From: Wolfiporia cocos
Taxonomy: Eukaryota; Basidiomycota; Agaricomycetes; Polyporales; Phaeolaceae
Assembly: GCA_029448655.1 (NCBI GenBank)
Contig: JACCLO010000007.1
Coordinates: 1,054,001 to 1,118,000 of the forward strand
Direction: 5' to 3'
Length of the DNA: 64,000 nt
Part shown: positions 37,845 through 49,997 of the stretch, one piece after another
How the letters are laid out: each line of letters opens with the position of its first letter
Numbering within the stretch: position 1 is the stretch's first letter
Notes under the pieces: generated by a model
The model's database searches: none
The model's input: the letters and a program-made list of their open reading frames with translations, nothing else
What the model was told of the DNA's origin: nothing
Made by a program: the position numbers and the translations under genes

Positions 37845-40800
37845 CCTCGCTGAACTTTGCCCCAGTCGTTGGCCAAGCGCGGGTTTTGTGACATACACAC
37901 ATACGGCATGGTTCTTGTACCTTGACGGAGCCCTTCGCGTCTGGAGGCTGGGGACATCAATCACGGGCATGTCACGAACATAACGCAGCCGAAATTAATC
38001 GCACCTTACGAGCGCAGAGAGACGCCCGCATCTCCCGGGCCCAAGACAGCGGCTACAGGCGCCGTTGGGAATCGACACAGCATGTCGCCCGGTAGACGAG
38101 ACGATCTCCAGGTTCGGTGCGCCTAAACTGGAATACGACGGACCAGTCTGCAGGTGTCCAATACCTGCCCCCCTCATCAGGAACAAGCTGCACAATGCTA
38201 TGCTGATTACGTTGGGAGCACGCGAGTGAAGGCATTGATATCACAGCGACCTCGGAATCGCCCAGAGGGCCAATCGGTGTCCTGTAGGTACGACATACCG
38301 TCCTCTATTGCGCCCGAGCTCCACCTGAAGCATGGGTTGTCTCAGGAGTGAACAAATAGGGTGTGCGAGCGGTGGAGTTGGATGGCTGATCTCCAGGTAT
38401 CTTGAATGACGTTGCATACTGTCGTTGCTGGCTTTGCGATAGCAACATCACCTATCTTTTCTTATTCTCTATCCTTGTCGAGTCGCCGGTCGTCCAGCGT
38501 GTAGCCCGCATGTTCGAGCGGTCTCGCTCGTGAGAACTCCACCCTGGCCGACGTCCATTAGATGAAACCCGAAAGAGGTCGAGGCTGATAGCTGATAGTT
38601 GTGCCTGTGGAGTCGAAATGCGGAATCCTGCAGGGCCCATGCGCGTGAATCTGGGCCTACCGCGCACTCTGAGCAGCCTTCTAATCCCCGATTATCGCAC
38701 GCTAGTCTTCTGGCGTCGGGGCTTATTTAGTACGTGCATGGAGCTGGCAGATCGGGCTTGAGCGTGAGCGCCTTGCGGGGACAAAGCGGGTGGCTCACGT
38801 AAGCAAGTCACTTTGCCTCAAGCGTTTAAGCAGCTGTGATCGAGGACTAGGCAGATGCCCCAATCGCGACACTGGAGGTGAACTCCCTATAGGTATGAGA
38901 AGTAGTCTGCGACTTTGAATGCGGCGTTCACTGGCACTGCGCCACAGTCATCCCTCGAACAGGCTACATGCGAATGCGAATGGAACGGAGAAGGAAGTTT
39001 CTCTTGTCGCAGTCGGGCGGTAGTGAGCGGACAGGCACGAAAACACAAAAGACAGACATCGGCAGAAATGCGACCACATCCGACAAGTCGAACCGGTCAG
39101 ATCTTGCGCGTTACTGGTCCCGACAAGTGCGGGGATCAGCCGCCTTCGAGCGAAAGCCGCGAGACAAGCCCGGACTCGCCAGCCATCAGCGCAAGTTTCT
39201 TCTAAGCCCACAGGGTCGGTAGCGCGGCGGAACAGCCTCGCGCGCACATCTGCCATTCGGCGTTGAGGAGTCCGGATAGACCTGAGCCTGAGTGGGCTGC
39301 CGTCGGATGTGAAACGGATACCGTGCCGATGCAAAGGGGATCCGGCACTCTCCGCCAGGTGAAAATGAGCTCAAGCGCATGATGCCTTGGCTGCCATCGG
39401 ATCAATCTGATCTCTGCACTGTCGCCCAAGCCTTTTGCAAGCCTGGACAAGCCGAGAGCATGTTTGCGGTGATAGTTCTCTCGTGGTTGGCACAGAGACT
39501 CCCGGCGCAGATCCTCGATAATTGGGGTGAACAAGATCTGTGTGAGCGGGGACCGAGTTCTCAGAGTTCGTCGACGACAGTCCTGACCGTGGATTATTGT
39601 GCGGCCTCGGTGCAGCCCAACGCATCTTTGTCGGATGTCCCAGAGACACACAATTTGCCGAGTGTGTATTCCCCAGCTATGTCTTGTCATGTGTTCAATT
39701 CAACTCCACGTCAGACAGCCACTGCCAGGATGTGTGCCGTGCAGGAGAGCAACGGCTAAAGTATTGGAACTTGTTCGATGACGGAGCATGCGTCTTCTTT
39801 TCCTGTGCTGAGGCGCTATGAATTTGTCATGTGGCACAGTTAATATCCGATTATAGCTGCCTCGTACCAGAGGCGATGTTTGCGCATAAATCGTGGAGTA
39901 TAATCTACCATCACTTACCAATGACCAGTGCTTTAGGGGAGTGCCGTCCACGGAGCATTGTGTGAGTATTTTTACTCGAGAACAACGATTGGTCAGGATA
40001 GACCAATCATAGCTCCCCGTGCATACCGCGAGGCAGCGACAGCGTCCTCCAATGATGAAGCGCTCCGATGAGCCGCGCGAGCAGCAACGCCAGACGTCAA
40101 TAACGGAATGACCCGAGGCTCGCATCTCTGTCATGGTACTTACGACTCTGTAGCTGTGCACCGGCTCCGAACCTAAAAACTATTTGTCAGCTGGCGGAAA
40201 ATTGGCCCATCGAGACCTGCGTGTTGTCCTCTCCTTGGATGAGAGGTTCCACAAAGGGCATGCATCTTGATTCTTCATCGCGTCCTAATGTACATGTTGG
40301 ACTACACGCGAGCTTGTTTCGCATATGGCGATTGACAGGCCCGGTGCCTGCTCCATAAAACCCAAATTGGAGACTTCATACAATGAGTCTTGTACTCTCT
40401 CACCCATCGGAGCACTGTCAGGCACATAGTACATAAGATGTGGAACCGTTCGAATGCCAGATTCACTGGATTCTCAGTCAGCCGAAAATACTCGATCTAG
40501 CCAATTCACCGAGAGGTTGCGTACCGCAGGATTCTTACTTGCGGGATGCAATTGTTCAATGATGACCGAGATGCAGAATTCGACTCCGGGCGGTCTCGGC
40601 TCCATTCCGTGGGTGAGGAGGGTCAGCAGCCTACCAAAGACTCGGTCGATGGGAAAACTACACGTGAGCGAGCGGCCGAGATCTCTGCTCCATAGATTTG
40701 TGTTCAAACAATCACACTTTGAGCTGGTGAGATCCGCTCTACGATTGCATCAATCAATTCCGCCCCTCGCACATCTTCGCCCTACATCATCCTACCTCAG

Positions 40801-41137
40801 CAAGGGATTGTAGGCCACAAATGCCTGGCGTTGTATGGGCACAAATTCAAGTATTTGCCGCGATCGGTACTGAGTTTACTCGAAATGTTTTGAGCAAAGA
40901 TATCATGCACCTCAGGACCTCTGCATTCATTTGACCATCAATCTTGGGCAACATGTACTTAATTTGTTTCGAGACAAAGCGAGGCGCAACTAGTTCGCGG
41001 AACTATCCCCCAGGCACAGATAGGATGATTGCAAATCTGAAGCAGCATCTAGAAGAGCAAGGGCGTTTTTGACGCGGAAGCGTAGATTGTTGGCCCTTGA
41101 GCGGAAGCGGTGCGGTCTTCCAATGCAGCATCACTAA
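37845..41137. other. Gene-poor stretch upstream of the P450
   Basis: No recognised gene. Frames at 38,950-39,760 run on both strands and look compositional. Minus-strand 40285-40707 is a 141-codon frame broken by one TGA at 40474-40476, listed separately. Confidence 0.4.
40285..40707 (-). pseudogene. Possible decayed open frame, unknown product
   Basis: A minus-strand frame of about 141 codons with a single internal TGA (40474-40476). It includes VFGRLLTLLTHGMEPRPPG before the stop and PHLMYYVPDSAPMGERVQDS after it, and ends at TAG 40285-40287. No family was recognised. A small intron over the stop cannot be excluded. Confidence 0.2.
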
Positions 41138-41329
41138 CGCCGGACCCCTTCTGCACAATGGACCACTTCTGCACAATCGCTTCTGCATAACGATCAAAGT
41201 CAGGAATGTGAAAGAGAATGACACAGAAACCTTCGTCTACATGTCTAGTATCCACACAAATATTTTCATGATTTTTTGATGCGTTGTTGCCCGTGTAGAA
41301 GGGGTCCATTGTGCAGAAGGGGTCCGGCG
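41138..41329. mobile_element. 192-bp MITE-like element with 27-bp perfect terminal inverted repeats
   Basis: 41138-41164 (starting CGCCGGACCCCTTCTGC) is the exact reverse complement of 41303-41329. The repeats continue imperfectly inward. The left end contains a second copy of CTTCTGCACAATGGACC-like sequence in tandem. It has no coding capacity, so it would be mobilised in trans. No clear target-site duplication is seen (flanks TAA and ATA). Confidence 0.65.
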
Positions 41330-42705
41330 ATAGTACAGGCGTTCAACGAGCGAAGTAAGCATCAGAGATGGAAGATGGAAATGTACCTCGAATGCATACA
41401 ATCGATCCTCCCACGGAATGTGAAGTTGGAGCTACAGGCCGCATAACCTTCGCAAATGGAGCCAATGGTCGGATGCATTTAAGGCAGCTTATTATGCAAT
41501 GATGGCGAAATGACAATCAATCAGGGCGATCATGATGTCGTTCATTAGAGGGACATGGCCACAGCGACTGAAAATATTGTCAAGCTGTCTGTGATGGGCC
41601 TAATCAGAAATGATCGGTTAATTGTGAATATCATAGGTCATTTAAAGAGACAAAAACTCTGCGGACTCTGTCCGGGACATCCGTAAGGAGATTCACGTAG
41701 TGTGTTAATCTCCTATCACATACAGCGGCATCGAGTGGCATGGGACCGGAGGAGTCCAGACGAGGCGGGAAGCGCGATCCAAAGATGCTGTTCGACCCGA
41801 CATATCTTCTGGTGAGTCGCTAATGCAAGCGGAAGATCTATGTGGGACAAACGATATGCCATTCGCCTGTGCCGGGGATTGACTATTTCCGACTCTAGAA
41901 TACCTGCGCGAGACATCATGCGTGGAATGTCAAACAGTATTCTGTAGCGGATCTTGGTACCGGTGTCTATTAGCAATGCGATCACAGAAGCTACAGCTGT
42001 GGTGGCCCAAGGCCAAGTGCATTAATGAAGGAACGTTCACATACACGGACGTCTTCTCTCAGCGTCATGAATCTTAGTGAGATTACAGCTGATGCTTACA
42101 AAGCCGCAGCCGCTGATAGCTTTCATCAATCTGTTTGTATCAACGATGAATTCGAAATTGTGCGCCCGCGAAGGCCACATTCACGATAGATATCGTCCTG
42201 TCATTCGACATTGTACACGAGAATGGCTTCGCTGAGTGATTGTCAAGTATACTTACCTCATGGCAGTGATTATTTCCATGAAGCGTGGTTGAACTTGCTT
42301 GTTCTGTCAGGTGGGAGGTGGTCGCGCAAGTCTGTGCAAATCTCCGTCGCAGCCATCGTCACTCACATATGTAAGGTTACAAGTACGATCCGTACCCATA
42401 ATGCTCTAAAAACCAGCTATCAAGGGAAGGTGCATATGAGGTTGCGGAGCGAGGCGAAGTAGCAGCGTCAAACAAAGCGATCAGTGCCATTCCGATAATG
42501 GAAGGTGAGTATGTTCGTATGGGCGCTCGTTAGCAACGTTAGCCATAACAACGGTGCGTACCGTTGCCAAGAACTACAGATTGCTGTCGATATATCGACA
42601 TCAATACACTACAATAGGATAGAGAGAATCAGGAATGATCAAGATACCTAAATGGTTTTTCCACATCGGTATAGTGATGCCGATGAACGTGACCCAGACT
42701 CCGAC
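41330..42705. other. Gene-free stretch between two repeat elements
   Basis: No recognisable coding exon or RNA gene. The longest frames (for example minus 41716-41985) match nothing known to me. Confidence 0.4.
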
Positions 42706-44361
42706 TATGACGTTCGGATTGTACATTTAATCAGCAATATTTAGAATGCAGCGCAGCAAATATAAAATGCAGCGCAGCAATACAAAAATTCGGCGCAGCA
42801 ATATTGTACGCTGTACAGCAATATATTTTAGCAGCGCAGCAATATAAGAAATGTTGTGCAGCAATATTCAGCCATAGGCTATTGCAGCAATAGCAATAGG
42901 ACGGACTTGCAATCCCTTTTATAGGTCGGGGTTTAGCGCTAGCATTGGGATAGCACCGTAGCACTACAACATTTTTTTGCAAACTTGTACAACTGTCGCC
43001 TCGATTATAACCTCTTCTTTCAGTAGCTTACTCCTCTGCTCCTCCGCACAGCTCTTGCCACGCGAGCTCACATCACCTATCGGTGGCGGGACCGTCTCGC
43101 ATCGGCAATTGTGCCGGTTCATAGTCAAAGCAAGAGAAGGTGCCCCCATTCTTTTCTAATGACTTGATGCGAGTGGGAAAAAAATCCGTGGGAGCAGGAC
43201 TAGCTATCGAATGGGGAGTACTGGTACTTGGAGATTATGCTGTAGTGTAATCAATGCAGTCCAGTTGAACTCTGACCGTCGAACCTAACGTAGATACAAT
43301 CTCCGACTAAAATCTATAGCTGCGATAAGCCCATTGCTGCATCCTTATATTGCTGCGTAGCGTTTCTGTTATATGACGTTCGGATTGTACATTTAATCAG
43401 CAATATTTAGAATGCAGCGCAGCAAATATAAAATGCAGCGCTGCAATACAAAAATTCGGCGCAGCAATATTGTATGCTGTACAGCAATATATTTTAGCAG
43501 CGCAGCAATATAATACGCTGGGTAGTGATAACAGAAACGCTACGCAGCAATATAAGGATGCAGCAATGGGCTTATCGCAGCTATAGATTTGAGTCGGAGA
43601 TTGTATCTACGTTAGGTTCGACGGTCAGAGTTCAACTGGACTGCATTGATTACACTACAGCATAATCTCCAAGTACCAGTACTCCCCATTCGATAGCTAG
43701 TCCTGCTCCCACGGATTTTTTTCCCACTCGCATCAAGTCATTAGAAAAGAATGGGGGCACCTTCTCTTGCTTTGACTATGAACCGGCACAATTGCCGATG
43801 CGAGACGGTCCCGCCACCGATAGGTGATGTGAGCTCGCGTGGCAAGAGCTGTGCGGAATGGAGGAGCAGAGGAGTAAGCTACTGAAAGAAGAGGTTATAA
43901 TCGAGGCGACAGTTGTACAAGTTTGCAAAAATATGTTGTAGTGCTACGGTGCTATCCCAATGCTAAACGTTAAACCCCGACCTACGCCTCTTAAAAGGGA
44001 TTGCAAGTCCGTCCTATTGCGATAGCCTATGGCTGAATATTGCTGCACAACATTTCTTATATTGCTGCGCTGCTAAAATATATTGCTGTACAGCGTACAA
44101 TATTACTGCGCCGAATTTTTGTATTGCTGCGCTGCATTTTATATTTGCTGCGCTGCATTCTAAATATTGCTGATTAAATGTACAATCCGAACGTCATACT
44201 GTTATCACTACCCAGCGTATTATATTGCAGCGCTGCCAAAATATATTGCTGTACAGCATACAATATTGCTGCGCCGAATTTTTGTATTGCAGCGCTGCAT
44301 TTTATATTTGCTGCGCTGCATTCTAAATATTGCTGATTAAATGTACAATCCGAACGTCATA
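42706..44361. mobile_element. Nested palindromic repeat, 1.66 kb
   Basis: The block begins TATGACGTTCGG and ends CCGAACGTCATA. It contains two nearly identical arms of about 0.66 kb in opposite orientation (about 42708-43373 and 43531-44198). A short copy of about 160 bp lies between them (about 43375-43535) and a second short copy lies inverted at the right end (about 44199-44361). Every copy begins TGACGTTCGGATTGTACA next to TA, which suggests TA target-site insertion as for Tc1/mariner-type elements and their MITEs. The ends are packed with GCAGC and AGCAATAT words. No transposase was seen, and the small frames in the arms (about 60 aa) look incidental. Arms differ by a few substitutions and small indels. 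Confidence 0.75.
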
Positions 44362-44677
44362 TCCGACCGCTTGATAACCATCACGCATCATTCAATAGTG
44401 GACGAAATACTGGCAGGGGCAGTATATACCACTACAGAATTGTTATTACTTGCTTTGATAAAACTATCTTTCATCCCAGTACTCTGCTTCTGTCCTTAGG
44501 ATAATAGATACGAATCTGCACTGGGATTCAGAACATCTGCAATGCACCGAAGGGCACCTTACTAATAGGCGCCATCAAATTGTTGATATTTTCTAGCGTA
44601 TGTCTAAGTCTAGGCAAAGATGAGATTGATGCGGGTCAGAGCCTCTCAGGAATGACTCGATGATACATAAGGCTGGG
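44362..44677. other. Upstream region of the first secreted-protein paralog
   Basis: AT-rich, no coding signal. It begins exactly at the right edge of the palindromic repeat. Confidence 0.4.
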
Positions 44678-44685
44678 TATAAATA
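44678..44685 (+). promoter_or_regulatory. TATA box of the 44.7-kb secreted protein
   Basis: TATAAATA, 59 bp before the ATG at 44744-44746. Confidence 0.5.
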
Positions 44686-44743
44686 AGGTGCATCATACCC
44701 AGTGGTTAGCATTTGACAGCTACCATTTGCCATACAGATCGGC

Positions 44744-45475
44744 ATGGTGTTCTCCTTGGCCTTTATCCTTGCATCCTCAGTTGTTGGGATAGCCGCATAC
44801 TTAAAGTTACCACTGGCAGCGCGACAAGCCGCAGACCCATGCGCGGGCTTAGCCGGTAACGTGACCGACACTGCAGCCTTCTTGCTTGCCGCACTGAACA
44901 CGACGCTCCCCAATGCAAACGCCACCGGAGTCCCACTGGTTCTCGGATCTAATGGTACTGATTATGGAATAATTGTTGTGAGCATCATGAGTTGTTCTGG
45001 CAATGCAGACAAGCTAAAATGGATTCAGACCTATGCGTCCTATCCCGAAAGCATATTTCCCCAGAACATAACCCTCACCGAAGGCGACCTGGCCTTCCTA
45101 AGTAGCTCAGACTACCTGGCATACGATGTCTCCGTCAATGCTGGTTACGGCTTAAACTTCTTTCTCGTCGATTTGCAACCAGGGCCAGACGGTCTGCCAG
45201 GCGCTGATCCTATATACTACGTTCAAGTAAGACATTGCATGCATAGCAGCCTTGCAGCATTTGATTACTGACGGTGGCGTCCTGCGTTGCTGTAGGAGGA
45301 CGTATCTCCTGCGATTCTGGCTGTCAACGGTGATGCGGAGAGCTTCTCCTTATGCGAAACACTAGGAAGCGGACCAGCTCAGAACGCTGTCATTTGGAAG
45401 GCAAACCCAGAAAATGGTGGAGTGTATAATTACACTAGCTGCTACCCGGTTATCCTGCAGCTCGTTGCGGATTGA
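44744..45475 (+). CDS. Secreted protein, paralog A
   Basis: 203 aa from exons 44744-44977, 45029-45226 and 45296-45475. A signal peptide (MVFSLAFILASSVVGIAAYL) is followed by one early cysteine (DPCAGLAG), many N-glycosylation sequons, and a C-terminal block AILAVNGDAESFSLCETLG and YNYTSCYPVILQLV. Intron 1 (51 nt, GTGAGC to TCAG) is in frame without stops. It was called because the paralog at 46109 is interrupted at the same place. Both proteins share TGVPLVLG / TGVPLVVG, T-Y-x-S-Y-P, LAVNGD, LCET and S-C-Y-x-V-x-L-Q-L. The family is typical of secreted proteins of unknown function in Agaricomycetes. No enzyme motif is seen. Confidence 0.75.
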
Positions 45476-45980
45476 CTCGTATCGTCTAGCGATAGCAGGC
45501 TCGTTTGAAGGGGTTATTTCGCATTTGAGTAGGCTTTACTGTTTCTTATCGAACTCGTGGTAAGAAGCACGGACGGCCTTTAAAAATAGATATCTGTGGC
45601 TAAAAACTCAACGCCTAAGGCCTCAGCGACCAATCTCGCTTGTAGACATATGAGCGCTTGAGCGCTCGTCGGGCGTCGCGTGATTGTCAGAGAGCCGCGG
45701 TGTGGCAAACTGTTGATCCGCCTCTGGCCCCGCCACTCGGCCTGGATCGCGAGCACAGAACGAGAACAGTTAAGATCTTGTGCGAGCCGCGAATATCACC
45801 ATCTCAGTAGCAGTGCTTTGAGTCCAAATCGCGTACATCAACTTCCGGCAAAGCCACTCCGTCGCGTCGCCCAGTTCTCTAGATCGCGGATGCCGATTCC
45901 CGAGCATTACTAGTGCATGCTCGCCGTCACTAATTCGTTCGGCTGTTACGATGGTGGTGCTGCGTAGTAGCCAACCGCAA
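45476..45980. other. Intergenic region between the two secreted paralogs
   Basis: No coding signal. It contains a small palindrome, GAGCGCTTGAGCGCTC, near 45651-45666. Confidence 0.4.
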
Positions 45981-45987
45981 TATATAT
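45981..45987 (+). promoter_or_regulatory. TATA-like box of secreted paralog B
   Basis: TATATAT, about 120 bp upstream of the ATG at 46109. Confidence 0.4.
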
Positions 45988-46108
45988 CAGTCTTCGTCGA
46001 AGGCAGCAACCTCTGGCTAACTCCCGTCGTTCGCCTCGCTGTCTCGCAGACTCACCGCTCAAAGCCATTCGACATTCCCTCATCTACAATCGTTTTATAA
46101 TCGACATA

Positions 46109-46854
46109 ATGTTCTCGCACGCATTGATCCCCCTGGCTCTGACCTCTGCTTCTCTCGCTCTCCCTGCGACCGTTAAGCACAGCACTGCTACGTGGTGCTC
46201 GGGCCTTGGCGGAGGCGCCTTCGACACAGCACAGAACTTCACACTCACCGCGTATGATCTCGCTTCTACGCCGGCAAACTCTACGGGAGTGCCTCTTGTC
46301 GTGGGTCAGAACGGCTCCGCGACTGATGCAGAGTACAAGGTGCTCTCGGTGCGTACAAATCTGTCGTCCACACGCGAGTATGCTTGATTGACGTATCTGT
46401 TGCAGACCTACGAATCATACCCCTACAATGACTTCCCGAACTTCTCGCTTATCAGCGGCGCTCTGATTCCCAACCCGAGCAAGGCGAACGCGAGTGTATC
46501 CGCGGCCGATGTTGCAGTGGCGGCGGGAGCTGAACCGAGCTTCATGGTCAGCTCGAGAAGTGGCTTGCCCGATCCCGCACAGATCTACTGTGCAGTCGTC
46601 AGTACATTTCTCTTGAGTTGATGAATGATTGCTCAAAGCGTAACTCTGCTCAGGCTGACACCGATCCCGACGTCGGTCACGCATTCCCGACACTCGCCGT
46701 CAACGGTGACACTGACAACTTCTACCTGTGCGAGACCAGCGGCGACGCCAATGCGCAAGTCAATGTCGTCTACAAGGCGTCATCCAACAGCTCCGGCGTC
46801 TACGACTACGATAGCTGCTACCGCGTGCGCCTGCAGCTGATTGGATTGAACTGA
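46109..46854 (+). CDS. Secreted protein, paralog B
   Basis: 210 aa from exons 46109-46348, 46406-46597 and 46654-46854. A signal peptide (MFSHALIPLALTSASLAL) is followed by WCSGLGGG and several Asn-X-Ser/Thr sites. The C-terminus FPTLAVNGDTDNFYLCET and YDYDSCYRVRLQLIGLN matches paralog A. Both introns sit at the same positions as in paralog A, which shows a tandem duplication. Codon use is GC-richer than in paralog A, whose sequence lies beside the repeat block. No enzymatic motif is recognised. A role as cell-wall or extracellular protein is a guess. Confidence 0.8.
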
Positions 46855-48283
46855 CCAGGCGGAACACGAGACCACATGGATTGGTGCGGACTAGATGGAC
46901 ATAGGACAGTAGCATACCATTTCTAGGCAGCGGCGATGTTTGTACGCAGCTGGGCGGTACATGCCAACACCTACCTTCGTTTGATCACATATGGCGCCTA
47001 GCTTTAATACCATACCGGACAAGCTGGAAAGATTCGGCGTACCTTCGGCGTACTCGTCCGATGTTCACAGTTTTCCCTTGCTTCTCTACGGAATCAATGA
47101 GTGACAATCACAGCATGCTTTCCGCTCTACCCGCGCATTCACGCTGAGACTTGATGCTTCACTATTAAGTTCTAGGCACAGTCTCCATTTTTCATTCTAC
47201 TTACCACAGTTAGCAGCAGCCTAACTTGTTAGGGATAAAGTGTCTTCGCCGTGCGGTGTGAGGCGGTATTCACCGTGCACTGATTATCCCGGAGATTTGG
47301 CGGGAAAGCATTGGTTTCCTATTCCATTCCACGCTTGGTCAAAGGTGAGAGATTCCAACGAAGAGCCACCACGTTCCTGCGGCACTGTGATATCGATAAG
47401 AGAATGTGAATTGATCACGAGCGCCTTTGTCGATTTTGGCACACCTACCTGCGACGTACTAAGATCAGGATGACATGCACTTGCAGCCTTTCTTGAGGCG
47501 CCGCCCCCGCTAAGCCTTGCAGATCGGTGCGGTTCAGTCTCAACTACTCTGCGCAGTTGAAACGGAGTGCTCAGAGATTGATTTTATGATCCTTCGTGAT
47601 TATGATAATGACGACTCCGCTGACAAAAAGGGCGACTTCGCATGGAGTCTAGATGGAGAATCTCCCTATCTGGGGCATGTATTTCTCGGCACTACTGTGA
47701 CATCCAATACCTAAAATAATAGTAGCGCGGACGCATTGCGTAGCGGTAGCAAGGGTTTTCATGGAAGCTGACTGCGCACTTACTGAGCGAGTCATACAGA
47801 CAGAAGTCTCTCGACCGGATAGCATACTCCGTCCTCAGCATCGGACTGCGTGATCCCTGAAGCCACTGCGCAACAGTCACGCCGTGGCGTGCCAATGGGC
47901 CGGGCAATTCGCCCTCGGAGCTCCGGTAGGGTTCATGAATATTACGTTGAACCTGTATTTTGAGCCTGATACAGATACATTGGTCCCATCAGGAATGTGC
48001 GGATCGATCTACCAGTTGTTGATATTAGTAGCAGAGCTGATTCGCGCAGGATACGGCGTACGTCAATGAACTTTCGCTTGCTTCGTGCACAGCATCTTAC
48101 AGATGCATATCGTTTGAGAGCCGGTCAGAAACGGCGAATTTCCATCACCGACTCGGGCAACACTCCGAGTAGGAGTAGGGATTCTAGGCGTCCATCACGT
48201 GGACGCGGGGCGAGCGACGGCGGACGGCAGACGCCGTTTCGACCTGATCATCATTGGAAAGTACTGGGTTTATTCTTGCCGTT
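46855..48283. other. Intergenic region, no gene recognised
   Basis: Short frames only. The last 150 bp before 48284 are CG-rich and probably the promoter and leader of the ASXH-like gene. Confidence 0.4.
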
Positions 48284-49632
48284 ATGTCTGCCCTCAGCGA
48301 GAGGCCGCGTCGCTCTGTTCGCGGCCTAGTCAAAGCTCTCACCACGGTCACTACACCAGAGAGCCCTGCGCGTGCAACTGGCAAGCGGAAGGCAACGGAC
48401 AATGAGGCAGGCCCAGCGAGCAAGCTGGAATATCTCCTTACGAACCCAAAGAGCAAGCTGACCAAAATGGAGATCTCGGTTGGTCGCTCTTCTCTGCTGA
48501 GATAGCCTCGCCTAAACGTGCACGGCACACGCGGTCACGGCGTGCAGGATGTGCTGAACTATGAGAATTTCCTGGACTTGTCCGTTCAATCCCAGGAGCT
48601 GCTTGTCGCGCTTCTGCCTCCGCCAGCTTTTACTTCATACTGCCCATTTGTCTCTCCCACGCATGTCGGCCACTGTGGACCTGAGTCTCTCAGCGGGTCG
48701 GGTCCCACGGTCGATATCAGCGCGACGACGGGGGTCTACGCCGGACCTGCTCTCCTGCCAATGCATGACGAACACGCTGGCCAGGAGAAAAGCATAGCAA
48801 CTTTCGATCCCACAACATTCACGTCACCATTCTTCCTCTCAGCAGCACGCACATTCCAGGACCATCTCTTCTCCGGCTGGTTCAGCAAGAAAGCGACTGA
48901 GGAAGTCGAGCGCTTCCAAAATGGCGTGCGTGACGGAAGCCTTCATGTGGAGTGGAAAGACGAGGCATGGGTGCGCACCCATGCGTCGCAAGGCAAGCGG
49001 TACGTCACCCGCCCTTCGCTGAATTACCATAAGACGGTGATCCCCTTCACGGTAGCAATTCCGCAACAGATTTGACAGCGCTCGTGAGACGGGGACTTTT
49101 GCGAGAAGGGGATGTGCTCTCGTATCGCCAAGAATTCCCCCAATTGCGGGTCGTCGTGGAGAAGGATGTCCTGGTATGTGCTGCTCATGGCGACTGACGC
49201 AACAACTGACGCCTTCGATGCCAGGTTGACTCTATCCATCCACGCACGAATGCACTAACTGTCCTCGTGCCGCCGCATAAAACTCGCAGCTTGCGGGCGG
49301 ACATTCTTGTGGCAAACCACCCGGAGCCTGAGCCTGAGGACCATGTACAGACGATCGAGGACGTCACGGATCCTGGTGTGCTCGAAGATGGTATCCTGGA
49401 TATCGACGGCCGCGTAGCTCGGTCAGCACGGCGGGGTACCACTGGGCTGCCGGGCGGGAATAACCATCCTAATGGTCCAGAAGTTGTCAACGACTCTCGC
49501 CAGGCATGGAAGTGCTTCACTGTATGGCGATGGCAAGGACAGATGTCCGAGGCAGGTGGCACGCAGCTAGTACTGGAGAAGGGAGGCAGGGAAAGATGCA
49601 ATACCCTGTCCTATCTGAAGTCACATTGCTAA
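48284..49632 (+). CDS. ASXH/DEUBAD-like domain protein, probable chromatin-associated
   Basis: 390 aa in four exons: 48284-48478, 48548-48999, 49056-49173 and 49225-49632. The region LEYLLTNPKSKLTKMEIS, then NYENFLDLSVQSQELLVALL and PPPAF resembles the Asx homology domain, where leucine-rich helices end at a conserved L-x-x-L-L-P-P motif. In animals this domain (ASXL) activates the BAP1 H2A deubiquitinase. Fungal proteins with it are mostly uncharacterised. The second half contains RRGLLREGDVLSYRQEFPQL and a final conserved-looking block, WKCFTVWRWQGQMSE then GGRERCNTLSYLKSHC. The exon 3 acceptor at 49055 was chosen because it alone keeps that frame. Role in chromatin is inferred from family only. 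Confidence 0.7.
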
Positions 49633-49997
49633 GGTGAAAACATATTGCTTATCCACGCGCGCGTACGATACCAACATTAATCGCGTTGGTGGCGGCAGAG
49701 TCGCGTCCTGTCACAACATGTCACACATTAGTTCTTGCCGTCCTGCTGGACGCTACAACCGATGGAAACAGTGGACATAGCGAGGCTCTTGATGTTTATG
49801 CGCGTGTAGCTATCATCATAATACTCAGAGGTCAGAGGCTGTCGATTGAGTTAATCGAGCCCCATTGTCGATGGACCGTGACAATGTTATCGTGACAAAA
49901 TGACGCGCCTCGCGTGACTTCTTCCTACGCGCTGCTTTTGCCACAACCGCGACGACCGCTCCCAGCTCTCACGCATTGTGCCTCTTTCCTTGTCAAA
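49633..49997. other. Intergenic spacer
   Basis: 365 bp between two plus-strand genes, with no feature recognised. Confidence 0.5.

Noticed and set aside
42720..42900. CRISPR-like array from repeated GCAGC words
   Set aside because: The units are irregular, within a eukaryotic transposable repeat, with no uniform spacers and no cas genes.
42977..43159. 60-aa frames inside the palindromic repeat as genes
   Set aside because: They occur on both strands of the arms, match no family and are not preserved by the small indels between arms.
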